Of a DNA stretch of 64,000 bases, positions 38,301 through 52,920 are shown piece after piece. The notes below the pieces were generated by a model that saw only the letters and a program-made list of their open reading frames with translations, ran no database searches and was not told where the DNA came from. The position numbers and the translations under genes were made by a program. The first letter of the stretch is position 1. Each line of letters begins with the position of its first letter. The DNA is from Struthio camelus (lineage: Eukaryota; Chordata; Aves; Struthioniformes; Struthionidae). The DNA is taken from the NCBI RefSeq assembly GCF_040807025.1, contig NC_090942.1, forward strand, positions 69,923,787-69,987,786, given 5' to 3'.

Positions 38301-40401
38301 ATTTGCTTTTGAATGCTCTTTTACTGCCAATGCCTCGTAATGATACAATGACTCAAAAGTTGAGACAAGAGAATGTTTCAGGAAATGTATAGATTTAAGT
38401 GGGTGTAATTTACTTAAAATATCATAACTGTTTTTGTAACACCAGTTTTCTGATTAAACCATTGTGCTGCAAATAACTTGCAATAAGGACAACAATGGGG
38501 ATCCCCAGTCTGCGTGTGAAAGAAAATGTTGAATTTATCTCACTACAGGCCTAGATGCGTTGCAAAAGATACTGTTTTAGAGGTAGATTTCCAAGTCATG
38601 TATTTTAAATATTATAGTATTTATGTTGTTTCCTACTGTCTTTGGGCTGCCTGTGGATAACAGATCTCAAGGGCAGGAGGGATGCCTCGCAGGCCAGACA
38701 GTCTCCCTCAGCAGTTTCTGAATCCTTCTACTTGAGCACCAAAGCACGATGGATATTAGAAAAATATCCAGGCTCCTGATTTGGAGACCCAAAGTAAAAA
38801 TAACTCCTAACATTGCACAGTTAAGTCCTCCAGTAGTTAGGCACCCGTGTTGTTAGTATTGTATACTTTATTAGACATCTGAGTTGGCTTATTTTCAGCT
38901 TCCAAATATTTAATCTCATAAGGGTTTTTTCAGTTGGGTTAAAGGGTCATCTGGTGTCAAAAATCTTTCATGCTCATGCTGGTAAATTGTGGTCACTTTT
39001 TTTTAAACCATCTTTTTATGTAAGACTAAGTAATTCATGTGTCTTTAGTTCCTCATTATAAAATATTTTCCACTCTGTATTGTCTCGTACCTCTTTCTCT
39101 GAGTAATTTAAACTATTACTCTTTTTGAGGTGTAGATACCAGAATTGGAGACTGTAATTCTGTTTGCCATAGCAATGCTGTGGCTTTGTCTGTTCAGCAT
39201 GCTACCTGGACTTTCAGACTTGCAGATAGTCCATGTCAACTGTGTGTTGGCTTACTCTGTGACTATTGCTGAGATACAGCCAACTGTGTTTCAAAGACAA
39301 AGAAACTCAGTCTTGCAAGAGAAGCTTGCTCTGCCTACAAGAGGTACAGAATTTCCAGAGGTGATTAGAGGTGCCCGCTCCTTGGTAAATAGGCTCAACT
39401 TTTTCTTCCTAATGAGAATCTCTCAACTGGTGTTAAAATATTATCTGAGTAAACGGTTTGTGGAAAATTGCTTGTCCTTTTTGTGATCCTGATCCTACAA
39501 AGTGCAGAGCACCCTGAGAGAGGTACAGAAAAGCCTTGGTTTCCACTGCCTTCAGTGTGATCCAAGAACTGCAGAAAAGGATCTGGATCAATGGTTGGAG
39601 TACTCCCTCCATGTATGAGCGTAAATATTGGCCACCAGCTTCTAAGCAAGCGTTCTACAAACCTGCTCTGCATCTGCTGTCGCCACCTTTTCTCTGGTAC
39701 TTGTAAATTCAGTAACAATCAATGAATCTGCTTTCATATAAACAGGATTTTATATTTTTAGAAAGAATCTATAAAGACTGTCTCAAACATTCATCTGCAT
39801 CTACTGCAGAAAAGGTCACAGAAGCTGGTTAATAATGTTTGTACAGACAGCTTCAGTGTATAGTTTGTGTAATTGTTTCAGGGTTATGCGTTACAGCGTT
39901 CAACCGAAGACGCAAGCCAGATGCTGTTTTTTTTTCCTCAAAGGTGCTTGTGAAGATTGTCTTGCTAAATTTTCCCACCTTTTATTGTCTTTTGCATTTG
40001 CTTCTAGTGATCACACAGTTTTTCCTGTACTTTTTCTTTCTGCTGCGGTTGCAACCTTCAGATTTAGTGCCTTATTTAGGCTGGAAATTAGCAGAGCAAG
40101 TCAAGAGTACTTGTTTTTGCATCTGAATATTACACACACTTAGTATTCAGACTTTGAACGCTTTCCAAGTGGATGTCAGTAAATACGAAAATACATTAGA
40201 GAAACGTCTACATGTTAGAGGCAGAACATACTGCTTTAGGTACTCAGACAATTCAATAACATTATTTTCCTCTATGCAAATTGACTTTAAATATATATCT
40301 GTTAATGTTGCAATGCCTCCACATCAAATAAGCCTAATGTGAACTGGAGTACGTTTTTTCAGACTGCCTTTCAATGTCACCCTGAATGTGAAACTCAAGC
40401 C

Positions 40402-40420
40402 GTTTGTTTGTTTGTTTGTT
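40402..40420. repeat. (GTTT)n simple repeat
   Basis: Four GTTT units plus a partial one. A short microsatellite in intron 1. Confidence 0.85.
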
Positions 40421-41744
40421 GGATATCATGGTTTATAGTCATGTAGTTGGTAATTTTCTGTGGGTTTGTTGTAATGGAGGTTCCCAAGTGAAAGGGCTGC
40501 CTTTCTCTTCCTGATTTGCAGAGTCCGTTGCATATGGAGCATCCTCTTGAGATTCTGTAGATGAAAGAAAATAGAAAGATATAACTGAGGCAGCATTATT
40601 TCTTCCTTCTCCAGTTCAAACTTGGCTGTTTTTTGTGTGATCTCTTTCTAGCGCGTAAAAGGTGCCGAGTTAAAAGGAGCCCTCCTGTTTGAATACTTGT
40701 ATTTGTTATAAAATTATTTAAAAAAATAAGATTACTGTAATTGCATTATTGAAATTAGGAAAAAAAAGACTTATTTTCACTTAATATTTGGTAGAATTCT
40801 CGTATAGTCAGTTTCCAAACTTTTCTCTGTAGTTGCTATTTTCTAATGTTTTGTTGGTCTTGCTCAAAGCAGCAGGGAAAAATCTCATTTTAAAAATACT
40901 AAGATTAAGAGACAAAATTCAAGTCAGTTTTGAAACTTGTAACATCTTTTAACACATTTTTCTTTGAAACTGACGGCATTTCAAGGAGGTAGAACATCTT
41001 TAATTTATTAGGATGGTGTGTGCCTAATCTAAACATTAGGTAAATGCAGCCTAAAGAAAATTGTTTTGCATTTTCAAAAGCAAAAAATAGTTTTTAGGTG
41101 TCTCTGTTTTGAGTGGATGCTAATGATATAATTTACAGGCATCTAGTTTTTTGCAAGCATAGTGTAGTAGATGCCTCTGAAAAATTAGATATGTGTTACT
41201 TTCCTGCGTGTGCTATACCTGACACCTCTAAAATCAGTAGTCACTTTTGAAAATTTAGGCCAAGCTTATTTTACCCAAGAGGAATGCATCTGAAAGTTGA
41301 TTCTATCTTAAAAGTTAATAGAGCCCTGCTTTGGATGTTAATGTAATCAGCTTTGCGGGGAAAGCAAAGAAATCTGATTCAATAGCTATCAGAAAAGTAA
41401 AAGACATTAAAACCATGTATATTTGGTGGAGAAATGTGGGAAAAATGAAAAGCTATCTATATTTTCTAATAGGGCAACGTGTGCGACACTGACTAGAAAG
41501 TGAATTTAAAAACCAGATCACTGGATAAAAGCCTCCATACACGAATAACTGATGATCCTGGAGGCTAACTGATCTATCTTTGCTCTTTGGCAGAGAAATG
41601 CTTTAATACAAGCTTCTGCATAAAACCTTGCATGTTCCTGTACTTTTAGTTTGGGTGCATAGTCCTTGCACCCCTGGCCACAGCCTTGGAGACGGTAGTA
41701 GCGCAAGTAGGTGCTGAGTAGCCAGAGGCGCTGCTGAAATCTGC

Positions 41745-41833
41745 CCTTGTTGAATGAGAGGTCAGAGGAGGAGGAGAGGTGGGGACCAGTTGGCCTCTAG
41801 AGGTCCCTTTTAAACTAAATTATTCTATGATAA
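41745..41833 (+). mobile_element. CR1 LINE 3'-terminal fragment, forward orientation
   Basis: It ends 'GTTGGCCTCTAGAGGTCCC' then 'AAATTATTCTATGATAA', the typical forward CR1 3' end ('...gacctctagaggtcccttcc...attctatgat'). Only the last 90 or so bases are recognisable. It is the only forward-oriented CR1 I found in the window; the other CR1 pieces are on the minus strand. Confidence 0.8.
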
Positions 41834-43199
41834 ATTGTGGATTAATGGCTTCCTAACATAGCTATCGCCATTAGGAGGGCTGGCAGGAGGTACTTATGAC
41901 GTGCAGAGGAAGGATAGAAGTATACTTTTTCTTATACACTTGCTAAGCCCTTTTTTTTACAAACTCTGCCTGCTGTCTGGGTTTGTGCATCTGAGCACTG
42001 ACCCCATAAACAGCAAGAGGAAGCCAAAATTTCAGCCTGTGCAGCCAAAAGAATTTGCACTGTGTATTGTGTATCAGCCTTGATCTCTGTTTAGAACTGA
42101 ATGATATAGGAGTTTTTTAGATCTGTCTTCATTCAAATTCATGCCGTCTTTAACTCAGATGTAGACCCTATTTAGCAGGATCTGTTTTATGCTTTCTGGC
42201 AATCATCCGCCTGATGCAACCCATCATCTACCTTATGCAACTGTGAAGAGACTTCCATTTCTTGACCTAGAAGAGCTTAAGCTGTGGAGGAAACGTGACT
42301 GATTTTATAGAATGAAGAACCATTGAAATGGCAGGATTTGAACTACTTAGATATCACACATTTGTATGTATTTTTCCAGATTTTTGTCACGTGTTTTGGG
42401 CCAAAATAGAAAACATCATCTAATGTGCTCTTTGCAGAAAAGCAGCTACAGAATTGCTATTTATGCAATGCATAAATACACATAGATGCATGCATGTGCT
42501 GACCACATATAGGAGGGAGTCATTTCATCTCATTTTATCCATTTAAGTTTAATTGCACATCCTCATTTGACGATCTGTGCCTGGAGTTTGTCCAAAGTAG
42601 TATGATGTTCTTCCAAGACATTTACCATGACACGCATCCACCTATTAGCACATGTTACTGAAAAATTTTGTAACAATAGGCACCCTGAAAGACCTTAAAT
42701 AGATGTATTAATGCACTGAAATGTGAGACATGCGTCTATACTATGCTGTGAGTGAAGAACATCGCTTTTTAATTTATATTCTGTTTGGCATTAGAAATAC
42801 TTTGTGCTTTGCTGCTGTAGAAGACGGCGTTACCCCCAACAGAACTACAGCTCTGTGTAAAAACTCTTACCAGCCATTCCTTCAGATGCATAGCTAATCA
42901 GGTTCTCTCAGGCTTATTTGAGATGAATGCAAATACTGCTGTTAGTAAAAGGACAGGTACATCACTAGTCCTCTGTAGCTATTTTTTGGTTTTCATGATT
43001 GCTTCAGTGAGCTATGGTTGAAAGAAAGGAAAGTGTTCCCTGGCTTAGCGTCTGAGAGCTGGGTCTGGGTGCCACCAGAAACATGCCTCAGAGAGGCTCA
43101 CTTGTGGGTTTCTTTGTGTGCTTTTTGTTTTTGTTTCTTTTTGTCCTTTGCAGCTCGAAAGCTGCAAGAAAATATGAATCCTTCAAAGGGCATTGGGCT

Positions 43200-43217
43200 C
43201 CCCCCCCCCCCCCCCCC
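43200..43217. repeat. C18 homopolymer
   Basis: Eighteen consecutive C in intron 1. It makes a false proline-rich open frame on the + strand. The length is unreliable in most sequencing. Confidence 0.9.
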
Positions 43218-46200
43218 ACAGCCTAGTACAATTCTGTCCTAGTGGATTTCTAGTGCGGTGGGTTATCTTGCAGGCTCCTGTGGCTCTCCTGATATCAGCA
43301 TCGATTACCAAACTTATATTAAAGACTTGCCTTGGGGTGGAGGGAAGAAGTTTAACATGTAGTTGACTCGCTGCTTTTTTCCTCTACCTCCTCCTAGTCT
43401 AGTTCTCAATGTCTTCTATTTTTCTTTGAGTGCACAGTTGCAGCGTAATAGCAGAGGAGCAAGTCAGGAGCTAGCTGGATTTTTCTGGGGGACCGCTGAG
43501 GATTTTCTAACGTCTGGCTTTCTAGATTATTCCAGTCAGATTTGACAAGACACCTCTTTGGTGAAGGAGACTGAACAGACTGCTCTGCCTCATTTTGTTT
43601 CCTTTCAGAATGGAAGGATACAAACTGGAGAAGTAGAAGGCGGCGCATTGGAGCTGTGAAACCACAGATACTAACTTGTTATCCCCCTGCTAATTAGAAG
43701 GGGGAGAGGGAGTTCCAGTCACCTGTATCATTGTAGATTGAGCCATAGAAAACAAACTAGTCAGTAAGAAAGAATATAATTTGCTTTTGTTTCAAATATT
43801 GAAGTTCAAGTTTCAAATTGTTTAAAAAAAATCTGAATTGTGTTCATTGAAAAACATGGCATTTTCAAACAGAGAAGAGAGACCTTATCACCTGAGATAG
43901 GCAATGGAAGGCTCCGATGGTTGTACATCTGGCCATACTGCTGGGGTTTTTTGCCTGTGTGTATTAAAGGCTCAGTTTTCAAATGAAGTATACAGACCGT
44001 CGGGAAGAAAGTAAATATAATTTCAGGTCATCATTCTATTAGTTAAATTACTGATCTTATAGCGATAATGTAGTGATTCTAATGTTTGTTCTTTTTTTTT
44101 TTTTCCTTTTTCTTTTTTAAAGAGGCGTTATCAATGTTTCGTGATAAAATGCAAACAAAAGTCCTGGTAGAACAGTTCCTTGACTAGCTGGATTCCTGGA
44201 AAAATAACATATATAATCTTTCATACTCCAACATAGCTATGTTAAGTCACATCATTCCTTATTCTGTGTGTGTGTTTTTTTTTTTTCCCTTCCTTCCCAT
44301 ATCAGAAGATGGCAAATCGTATCATATGGGGATATGACGCTGGAAGAACCTTGCCAGCTCATGATCTCTGGTTTTACTGGGCATATGTTTATCCTGTAAG
44401 GCTAAGCATAGCTCTCAAAATCCTTCCATGCAAATCTGGCAAGTTTTGTTCAGATCTGTCAGATCTTGTTCAGATTTGTTGCTGTCTCCCAAATAGGACA
44501 ACTAATTGCATAAACGGCCTGTGAGGGGGGTCTGCTAGTTGTAGTGGTGTCAAGGCATGCTTAAACCAGGCTCTCTCCTGTGCCTGACTGACTTATTCCA
44601 TAGTGCGGACAGGTTGCATGCCAAAAGGGATGGTTGTATTATTGTTTGTACGCACGCATGTGCGCATGAGCTCAATCTCGGAGAGCTTGCGGTGCTTGAA
44701 TATTTCTGTGCCTAAATCCTTTGCAGGTCCAGGAGAGTGCATATGGAGGACGTATCTTATCAAGAGGCAATGGGTTTCCAACATGCTCTAGTGAAACAAG
44801 ATTTTTTTTGCTTGGAGAGAAGTGTATATGCAGTGACCCTGAAGGGAAGAGCTGAGCCATGATTTATTCTGGTGTTAATAAGGAATTATTATTGTTTGTA
44901 TTCTTGTTGGGCATTTGAACCTTTTTCATTGGCCGGGAATCTATTGTGCTAGATATTGTGCCAACAGAGAAAAAAAAAATTGTGCCTTCCTTAGAAAATT
45001 CATAATGTACATAATGTTGGCAAAGTTACGAAAATTTACCATGCCGAGTCCATAGTTAATTTTCAAGTGTAAATATTTAACTTGGAGGCATACATTACTT
45101 GAAATGAGAGGAGCTTCTGCACTTGCTCACTTCATCAGAGCAGACTTGTTTTTTCACATTGATGATAGCTCATTGCATCTTCTAGACTAATGGCATGCAG
45201 CAAAAAAAGCTGTTTAGAGGGGGATGTAAAGAAAAACAAAGAGCTCTAGTTGCAAATGAAGCATAACTCCTGAATAAGATTTTGTGTTTAGTTTTAAAAA
45301 AAATATTTAGTCTCAACTATGGCAAATGAATTGTCTTAAATTATGTAACTTTTATGTGTGTGTTCTGAAGCCCCAAAACAATTTACAGCAAAAATTCTTT
45401 AACTCTCTTATCTGGGCTAACGACTACTTGCTGAGTTTTAGTTTGACATGATGTTTAAAAGTATATGTGTATATTATAAATTTTGTTATAGTGAAAGCTG
45501 TGGTTCAGGTTGCAATCCAGCTTTCATTATAATCCCTATTCAACTTGCGCGTTACCTCAAGAAAAATCTTCATTTTGGGGGGGAAAAAACCCTAGTGTCA
45601 CTTTGGGAGTTAACTCTGCCAGAATGTATGTCTTGTCAGCTAGTTTAAATAGGCAAATAAGGAAAAACGTCCAAGTTATGCTTTAAAGAAAGTGAGATTT
45701 TGTATGTGCAGTCTTGCATTCACTAGGTGAAATTTCCAGGGAAGTATACTGAGAATTTAGTAAGCTTTTCCAGAAAAGACTGCTTTCTCATACAAATAGG
45801 CTGGGTTATTTCACTTCAAGATTTTAAACTTTGTGCATGGCTAGTTGTTGTTGTCCTGAGATACTGAAGGACTTCTAGAAAAATGTATTTCAGAGTGAGT
45901 TTTTAAAACTAAAGAAACAAAGTTACAGGAAAATAGGTCAGAGGGCTCTCACCTCCCGTAGGAGGGATGAGCATATCTAAATATGTCTTGTAATGTGCTG
46001 ATGGAGCTGTGATGATCTGAAGGTTTGAGTCAAGCAGGGCTTACTCAGAGAGGGGTCTTTTGGTAGATAAATGATGGAAGCTTTCTGTGCTTCAGAAGCT
46101 TCTGATCTTCGGGTCAAACTTTTGTTATTCTAACAGGAGATACTGTTTCCTCCTACAAATCTTGCCTCATGTATATGACTCTGGAGAAATGTTTGTCCAG

Positions 46201-46499
46201 CCTGGTCAAAAAGACCTAGACTGTGGGAGATGCTGCCACCAGTTCAGGCAGCAGATGCGTATGCTTCCTTGTCATTACTATTTTCTTCATTTTTTTCCCT
46301 CTTTTTCTTCCTCCCCTAATGTACGTCTAGAAATTTTTCTTACTGCAAAAGCTATTATTTCTTACTTATTTGCTGAGAGTATGGAGATAGATTATTCCCC
46401 TTTTGTTCTTCAAAATTGTATTTCTTAAAGGCTTTGTCATGTCATCCTCGTATCCTCAGGAAAAGCAGTCCTGGTTCTGGCATTCCCACTTCCACTGCT

Positions 46500-47980
46500 T
46501 TGCAGTGTAGCCCATGTCTTCTAGGCCTTTGGTTGCTCCCATCTTTCCTGGAGCGTGGAACCCAAGCCCGGCCGCAGTGTTCTTGCCAAAGCCCTGCCGC
46601 TGCAGAGCTGGAGGGAAGGCTTATTTGATGTGCTGGGTGGATTGTATGCCCGCTCATGTACTGCATTGCGATTATTGCCTTTTGCGGGGAGCGAGCAGTA
46701 CGACGTCAGCTCCCGGTCTGCTGGGAATCCAGTATAACCCCCAAGGTTCTTCTGAAAATAATTTGGGCAGATGATTCATCCTGCTTAAATACTTTGCATT
46801 TGTCCCCGCTGAACTGTATTCTATTTTTAAGACCCTTTCTCCAATTCATGAAGCTCATTTTGAATTCCAATTCTGCCCTTCAGTGTGTTTGTTCAGTATC
46901 TCCCAGCTTCATAGTTACCTGCTTGTTTAATAACACCGATCACCATTTTGTCCTCTGGATTGTTAATGTACGCATTGAACAGAATCAGATCCTGGACAGG
47001 AGGTTGAAAGCCTCTCTGAGCCACATACGTCTGTTCAGACTGTGTGCCAACATTAACTGCTCTCAGGCATCCACTGGCTTTGCACACGCGTTATAATTTT
47101 TTTTCAGCTTGTGTATCTCTAGCACACTTGTTAAAATGTCATACGAGATGTGATCAAAAGTATTAATGAAGTCAGGAGACATGGCACCGATGGCTTCTGT
47201 CCTGCCTGTGAATTCTGGTGCGCTGTTGCAGAAGCAATAAAGTTGTCTTTGACACAGTGTATTCTTGGCAGATCCATGTCTGCTGTCGCTTTTCTTTGTC
47301 TTTCAAGTACTTGCTGACTCTTGTTTATTTATCTCTGACTTTTTCAGGAGATGGATATTAAACTGGGTTTCAATTTTCTTCCTTTCTCACTTCTTTTTTT
47401 TAAATGGGGACTACATTTGCCCTTTCTTGTTCTCAGAGATCTCTTCCATCCTCCATGAATTTGAAACAGCAGCCAACAGCTTTGAGATTATTTAAAGAGC
47501 TTTCTGAAGTATTCCAGGATGCAGTACTTAACTACAGCTAGCTGAAAGTATGTACGTTATCTAAGTACTTTCTAACTTGCTCTTTTCCTAATATAGCTGA
47601 AAATCATACCTGGTTTGGGATTACTTCTGCTAGTCACCAGCTTATGGTGCTTCCTCGTCCCCTTTAGTGAAGATTGATGCAAAAAGGACATGAAACACTT
47701 GATTCTTCTTGACATCATTTATCCAATGCTCTCATTTTTCCCTGACTAATGGATCAATGTTTTCCATATTCTTCTTCTTACTAACAGATGTCTTCATAGG
47801 CTGATTTTTGTGTTATTCTTCATGTTTCTTAGGCACTTCTCATTCCACTATTTTATAACTTTTTCCCTGTGTGCCTGGGTTATAGTCTTATACATGATCT
47901 TAGTAGTGTGACCAGCTCCCTAATTTCTGTATGCACTAATTTCTTTCGGCGCTTGAAATCAATTGAGAGATGATTTAATG
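46500..47980 (-). mobile_element. Long ancient CR1/L3-clade LINE relic (linker, RT and C-terminal region)
   Basis: About 1.5 kb of the + strand follows, in order, the reverse complement of an old CR1/L3 ORF2: 'CTTCTAGGCCTTTGGTTGCTCCC' (C-terminal end), 'ACTTTGCATTTGTCCCCGCT', 'GAAGCTCATTTTGAATTCCA', 'CAGTATCTCCCAGCTTCATA', 'GATCAAAAGTATTAATGAAG' (matching 'tcaaaagccttgctgaagtc'), 'AATGGGGACTACATTTGCCC', 'CATCCTCCATGAATTTGAAA' and 'GACTAATGGATCAATGTTTT'. Collinearity over this length makes chance unlikely. Every reading frame is broken. It is much older than the CR1 at 2091-3450. Confidence 0.72.
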
Positions 47981-50380
47981 AGTTTTGCCTTTTACTATAC
48001 TGACTTTTCCTATGCTTTGGGGAAGAATACAGTTGTGCAACGCCATTGTTTCAGTGTTTGCAGTTTGAGTTCTGAGGTTTATAGAGTGATGGGGTGGGGG
48101 GGAAAGAAAAGTGACACTTAGCACTGGCATAGCTCTATTTTCTTTTTAAGAATTAATCTAAGCAAAACTTCTGTAAAATAAATGTCATGGATAACTAGAT
48201 GGAATCAAGAAACTCGAGCTGCAATTCCATTAGCTTGCCCACTTCCATATAGAGTGGTCACTGCTTAGGTTTCTGTGTGTTTGGTGGTTTTTTTAATGCT
48301 GCTTTTGGATCAATTAATGTGTATCGTGATATTTGCATGTATATCTGCACTTACAAAGGTTTAGGCGATCAGCACTGTATACTCTTTTGGTGTTTTTTGT
48401 ACATTTACAACTATGTCGTGTATTTTGTGCAAAAAAGGTTCATTTCCTGTTACATTGCAACCTTATCTGTTACTTTTCTGTTTAATTACTGTTCAAACAC
48501 TTAAATTTGTGATTCATAGCCCAAAAGTACTTGAGAGAGAGCGCGAGTGAGGAGGATTCATAAACCTTTCAGTTTTGTGCACCAGCTGGACATAGTCAAC
48601 AGCACAAATTCTTGTTAAAGGTGGTAGAGATTAGCAGGGTGATGCTGCTGCGGATCATGGTGCTTTAGTGAGTGATTCTGTTTGGGTGGGGGCTAAATCT
48701 CCTTCCTGCTCCTGGCCAACCTCCAGCATTATAATCATATAAATAAATGTGATTAAAGTGATTTAGGTATCATGAAACTTCATTTGTAGCAGGGAAATCA
48801 AATGAAGTATTTTAATTGCCACATTGCACAATGAAAATAGCAATTCCAGTAACTGCAACTCTCAGGTTACAGCTAAGTTTTGTGGAAAGGGAGAAAGGAC
48901 TGCCGTAGGTGGAGCTTACTGTGGTGCCTCGCAAGCTCAATGTGAGGCGTGTTCTGCTTATGTCTGAGGCATTAATACTAAACGTTTAAATTATTGTGCT
49001 GAATTTCATTCTTCAGAGAAATTCTTGGAAGTTTGGCTGTGCTGGCTTTGGAAATGGTTTGCTCATTTCTTCAACGTGCTTTCTGTGGAACTCTGAGCTT
49101 CAGTCTTTTTAATTTAAGCCGTTTCTGTAAGATGCCCGTAGACCTAGTCATTTGTCACTGCCATTAGTTATTTAGTACAGATAGTTTCTGCAGCCTCTGA
49201 GCTTCATAAAACAGACAGATCTTTATCAGTAATCAATATTTGTAATAATTGCTAATATAAATCTGTCATTACTGACCCATATTTTGAAGCTAATTTGAGA
49301 TAAAGGACTTTATTATGGGCCTTGTGATTGTGGTAGAAGTAAAAGCAACGAAACCACCAGAAGCTGTATCCTTCCCTGTACTGGCACATCAAAGGCAAAA
49401 TGCGCAGACTTGAATCCTCATGCGAAATCTAATAAGCAGTAATAACGGAGAAACTTGACACATTCCCAAAGTGCAGAGAAGTCATCATTAAGATGCAGCA
49501 GCTGTTTATTTTCATGACCGCATGGTCTAGCCAGCATGATAAGAACATAGTGGCGATGGATCAGCAAGTTTGCTTTTACTGGAAAACTCACACATCTTTC
49601 TTATCCACTGTAATGGGTCAGTATTAAAGAAGAGCTGGAGCTGGAGAATAATTAGAGCATTTTCCATTTACTTTTTTTTCCAGCAGGCCTCAGGGTAGGG
49701 AGGTCAAATAGATGCTAAAGAGAAAAACTGAATCTGGAACTAGTCTGAAAATACATACGTATCCCGTGAGTAGTGCTGTTTACAATTTGCTTAGTCTTAG
49801 AAAACTTCTAACTAAGTTTGCCTGCCAGTTGATTGCCAGCTTCGGCTAGGAAATCTGCTTAGTCTGTGCAATTCTGAAAGCTCTTTTTCTCACTTTGAAA
49901 ATGTTAGGGATGTCAATTAACTAGTTCCCATTTCTTGTTTCTTTCTGCTTTCTCTTTCACATATCGGAGTGATATTACTCACCAGCTTCCTTTGGCTGGT
50001 TTGTAGCTAGGCGATTTTTCAGTGCATAATGACAAGCTCTAGGTTTTCCTGCTATGTAGTGAAACTGTAACAGCCTGGTAATCTTGTGGCAATGTCTGAC
50101 ATAAAATAACATCTGACTCGCTTATGTCCTTCCTTGTGATTCAGTGAGATGAATTTTAAAATCTTGCATGCTGCCTCAGTAGGGGCCTAGCCTGTTGCAC
50201 TGTGTCTGTTAATGTGATTCTCTTACTCTGTCTGCTCTGATTCACTTGTAATGCAGTCATTGCTGTGATATCTTGGCAGTGCATGTACAACTTTAAAATA
50301 TGCATCTTGGATCATTATTTGTTTTCAAGACTTTGAAACAGTTTGCTGGTTTCCATAATTTTATTTGTCTTTCATCTAAC

Positions 50381-50404
50381 ATCTCTTATCGAAGGATAAG
50401 AGAT
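50381..50404. repeat. Perfect 10-bp inverted repeat with GAAG loop
   Basis: ATCTCTTATC (50381-50390), loop GAAG, GATAAGAGAT (50395-50404). Small stem-loop in intron 1. Confidence 0.85.
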
Positions 50405-51768
50405 AGTCACGTGGTCTTCACTTTTTTGTCCCGGAGTCTGCAGGAGCCCAGTTGATCTGATTAATAACACCCTATTTCCACATTAATCTAAAGTGGAACA
50501 CAGTCAGTGGTAGGCTTTGAGCTTGCTTCGAAATAAAAGGTGATCCAAGTCTCTGACTGGGTTTTCTACTCTCTGCCATTTGGACATATGCTTTTCGGAA
50601 GCATAGTCTTTTCTGAGCAGAAGTAAGGGAAACAATTTCTTGAGGGCAAGCAGTGTTTTGAAATGGGTTTTTTTTTTTTTGTTATCACCTATGAAGGAAT
50701 AAGATCTATAAACCATTCCAGCTTCCATTTACCCATATCCCAAAATGTGGGTAACAGGCATGTTCACAAGTCCACAGAAAAGTTAAATGGAATTTTAAGT
50801 CTTTGAATAGGATGCATCTAAACAGGAGATTCTCCCAAATTAAAGTTGGCTGTTATGACTTTACATTGCACTTTGCTAGCATGGTTTATATTTTCTTCTG
50901 TAAAGCGTTGTCTGTGGCAAAAATTCATTTAATCTTTCCCAAGCTCATGTGTCTGAATTGAAGTATACTCAAACAAAGAGCCAGGGAGGCAGGTCCTGAA
51001 GTTTCAAAATTCACTCATTTTGAAATGATTGAAGTTTTAATTTCACTCAGGGAAGACGTTTCATTGAAGAGGCACAGGTGGCTTAATAACTGTCTTTACT
51101 GAAACAATGGAACAATTGCAGTGTGTTGAAAGGATGACTTCCTTTTTTTTGGGGGTACCGCTAAGATCTTCCAAATATCAGACATGTAACAGACATGTAA
51201 GATGATGGTCACCGAACATATATATTCCAATATTAGGAGGATTGGGCAGATGCATATACTGCTTCAGCTTAAGCTGGAATAGGTGTAAAGCTTGAGACTG
51301 TTAGGTTTGATAGCGTCTGCCAATGATAGTTTTTAAAGTGAGTCTTTTTCCACTGATTTCAATAGTTCAGCTCTCATAAAATCAGTTTGTCAGGATAAGT
51401 AATCTGTTCCAGTTTTTAAATATATACATTGGTTGGGGCCTGAATTATTTGCACCGGCATCCTATGGGACAGAGGCCATGAACCCTGCCTTATGTTCCGG
51501 TTGCTGCTTCAGTGTTCCTTTTAGCCTGTTCTTAGGCTTATGCATATGTACTGTTTGCCAAGACAATTTAACTCACCGTTGAAGTCTCGTTTTACCTTGA
51601 GATAATCTTGAAAACATAAGGATTTTAATCATAGGACTGGAAAGTCTCATCTGCGTTCTTTGCCATGTACTACATAGCATAGGTGCTGTATGTCTGCGTG
51701 ATAAAGTAGTGAGAACTAGCCTCAGCTTTTGCACTTTCAAACAATACAACTTGTAAAATGTGTGGCTT

Positions 51769-51790
51769 AAAAAAAAAAAAAAAAAAAAAA
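51769..51790. repeat. A22 homopolymer
   Basis: Twenty-two A residues about 280 bases before exon 2. No retrogene or SINE body is recognisable in front of it. Confidence 0.85.
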
Positions 51791-52031
51791 GACAACTTTT
51801 TTTGTGTTGGATCCCTGGAGAATATGTTAGTTGGAAGCACTTCTAAACTGTGTCCATTGGTTCTTGTTGGGAGACTGTTGCAAGATGAATGGCTGCACAA
51901 TAGTATTACTCTAAAATAAAGAGGCTGAATTGGAGGAAAAAGCTGTTAGTAAGAGGATACCCTACACTTGACCTCAGATCTTGATTTTACTGATACTTAA
52001 GTTTTTTAAATGCACTCTCTTCTGCTGTTAA

Positions 52032-52403
<372 letters not shown>

Positions 52404-52874
52404 TGATGTTCTCATCTGGAAAATGGCAAAATGTTAGCATGCATCAGGCACTATTCATAAGTGTGGAGAAATTAATATATTAAGTTTTGAAAGGTACCAT
52501 TGGGAGCCTGAAGCACGCAAGTAGCATTTGACATCTTAATTGAGATCACTTCTGCTGGGGGATAAAAGTAGCTTAAGGACTGAAGTCTTACCTGTACCAG
52601 TGTGTAAGAAGTCACCAGAACTTTATATCATATAAAAGTTAGGGGTTGAATTCTGCCCTTGCACAAACATGTGCAGCACAAGCTGAAAGTGATGGGAGAT
52701 ATGCAAGGTATATCAAGGTATATATTCTGAAGCCAGAATTGAACTGACTCTATGGGATTGGCAGCATGGCGGCTGGCTTTCTTTTCCGTGTAGCGTAGAA
52801 AATGAGATGGCTTGTTTTTAACAAAAATGTGTATGATTCAAAATACCAGAGCTGTTTAACTTGTGGCACCTCTG

Positions 52875-52920
52875 TTTTTTTTTAAAAAAAAAAAAAAGAA
52901 AAGAAAAAAAAAGAAAAAGA
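52875..52920. repeat. T9/A14 junction followed by A-rich (AAAAG)n-like tract
   Basis: Nine T directly followed by fourteen A, then a degenerate A/G tract. It lies in intron 2, about 480 bases after the U12 donor. Confidence 0.85.

Noticed and set aside
43018..43242. Open frame ending in a polyproline run
   Set aside because: The prolines come from the C18 homopolymer. There is no start context, splice or family support.
46087..47096. Open frames of 113-146 codons around 46.1-47.1 kb
   Set aside because: Those from about 46500 on are antisense to the ancient LINE; the others show no similarity or conserved splice sites.
51769..51790. A22 tract as the tail of a processed pseudogene
   Set aside because: No retrocopied body or target-site duplication is visible upstream.
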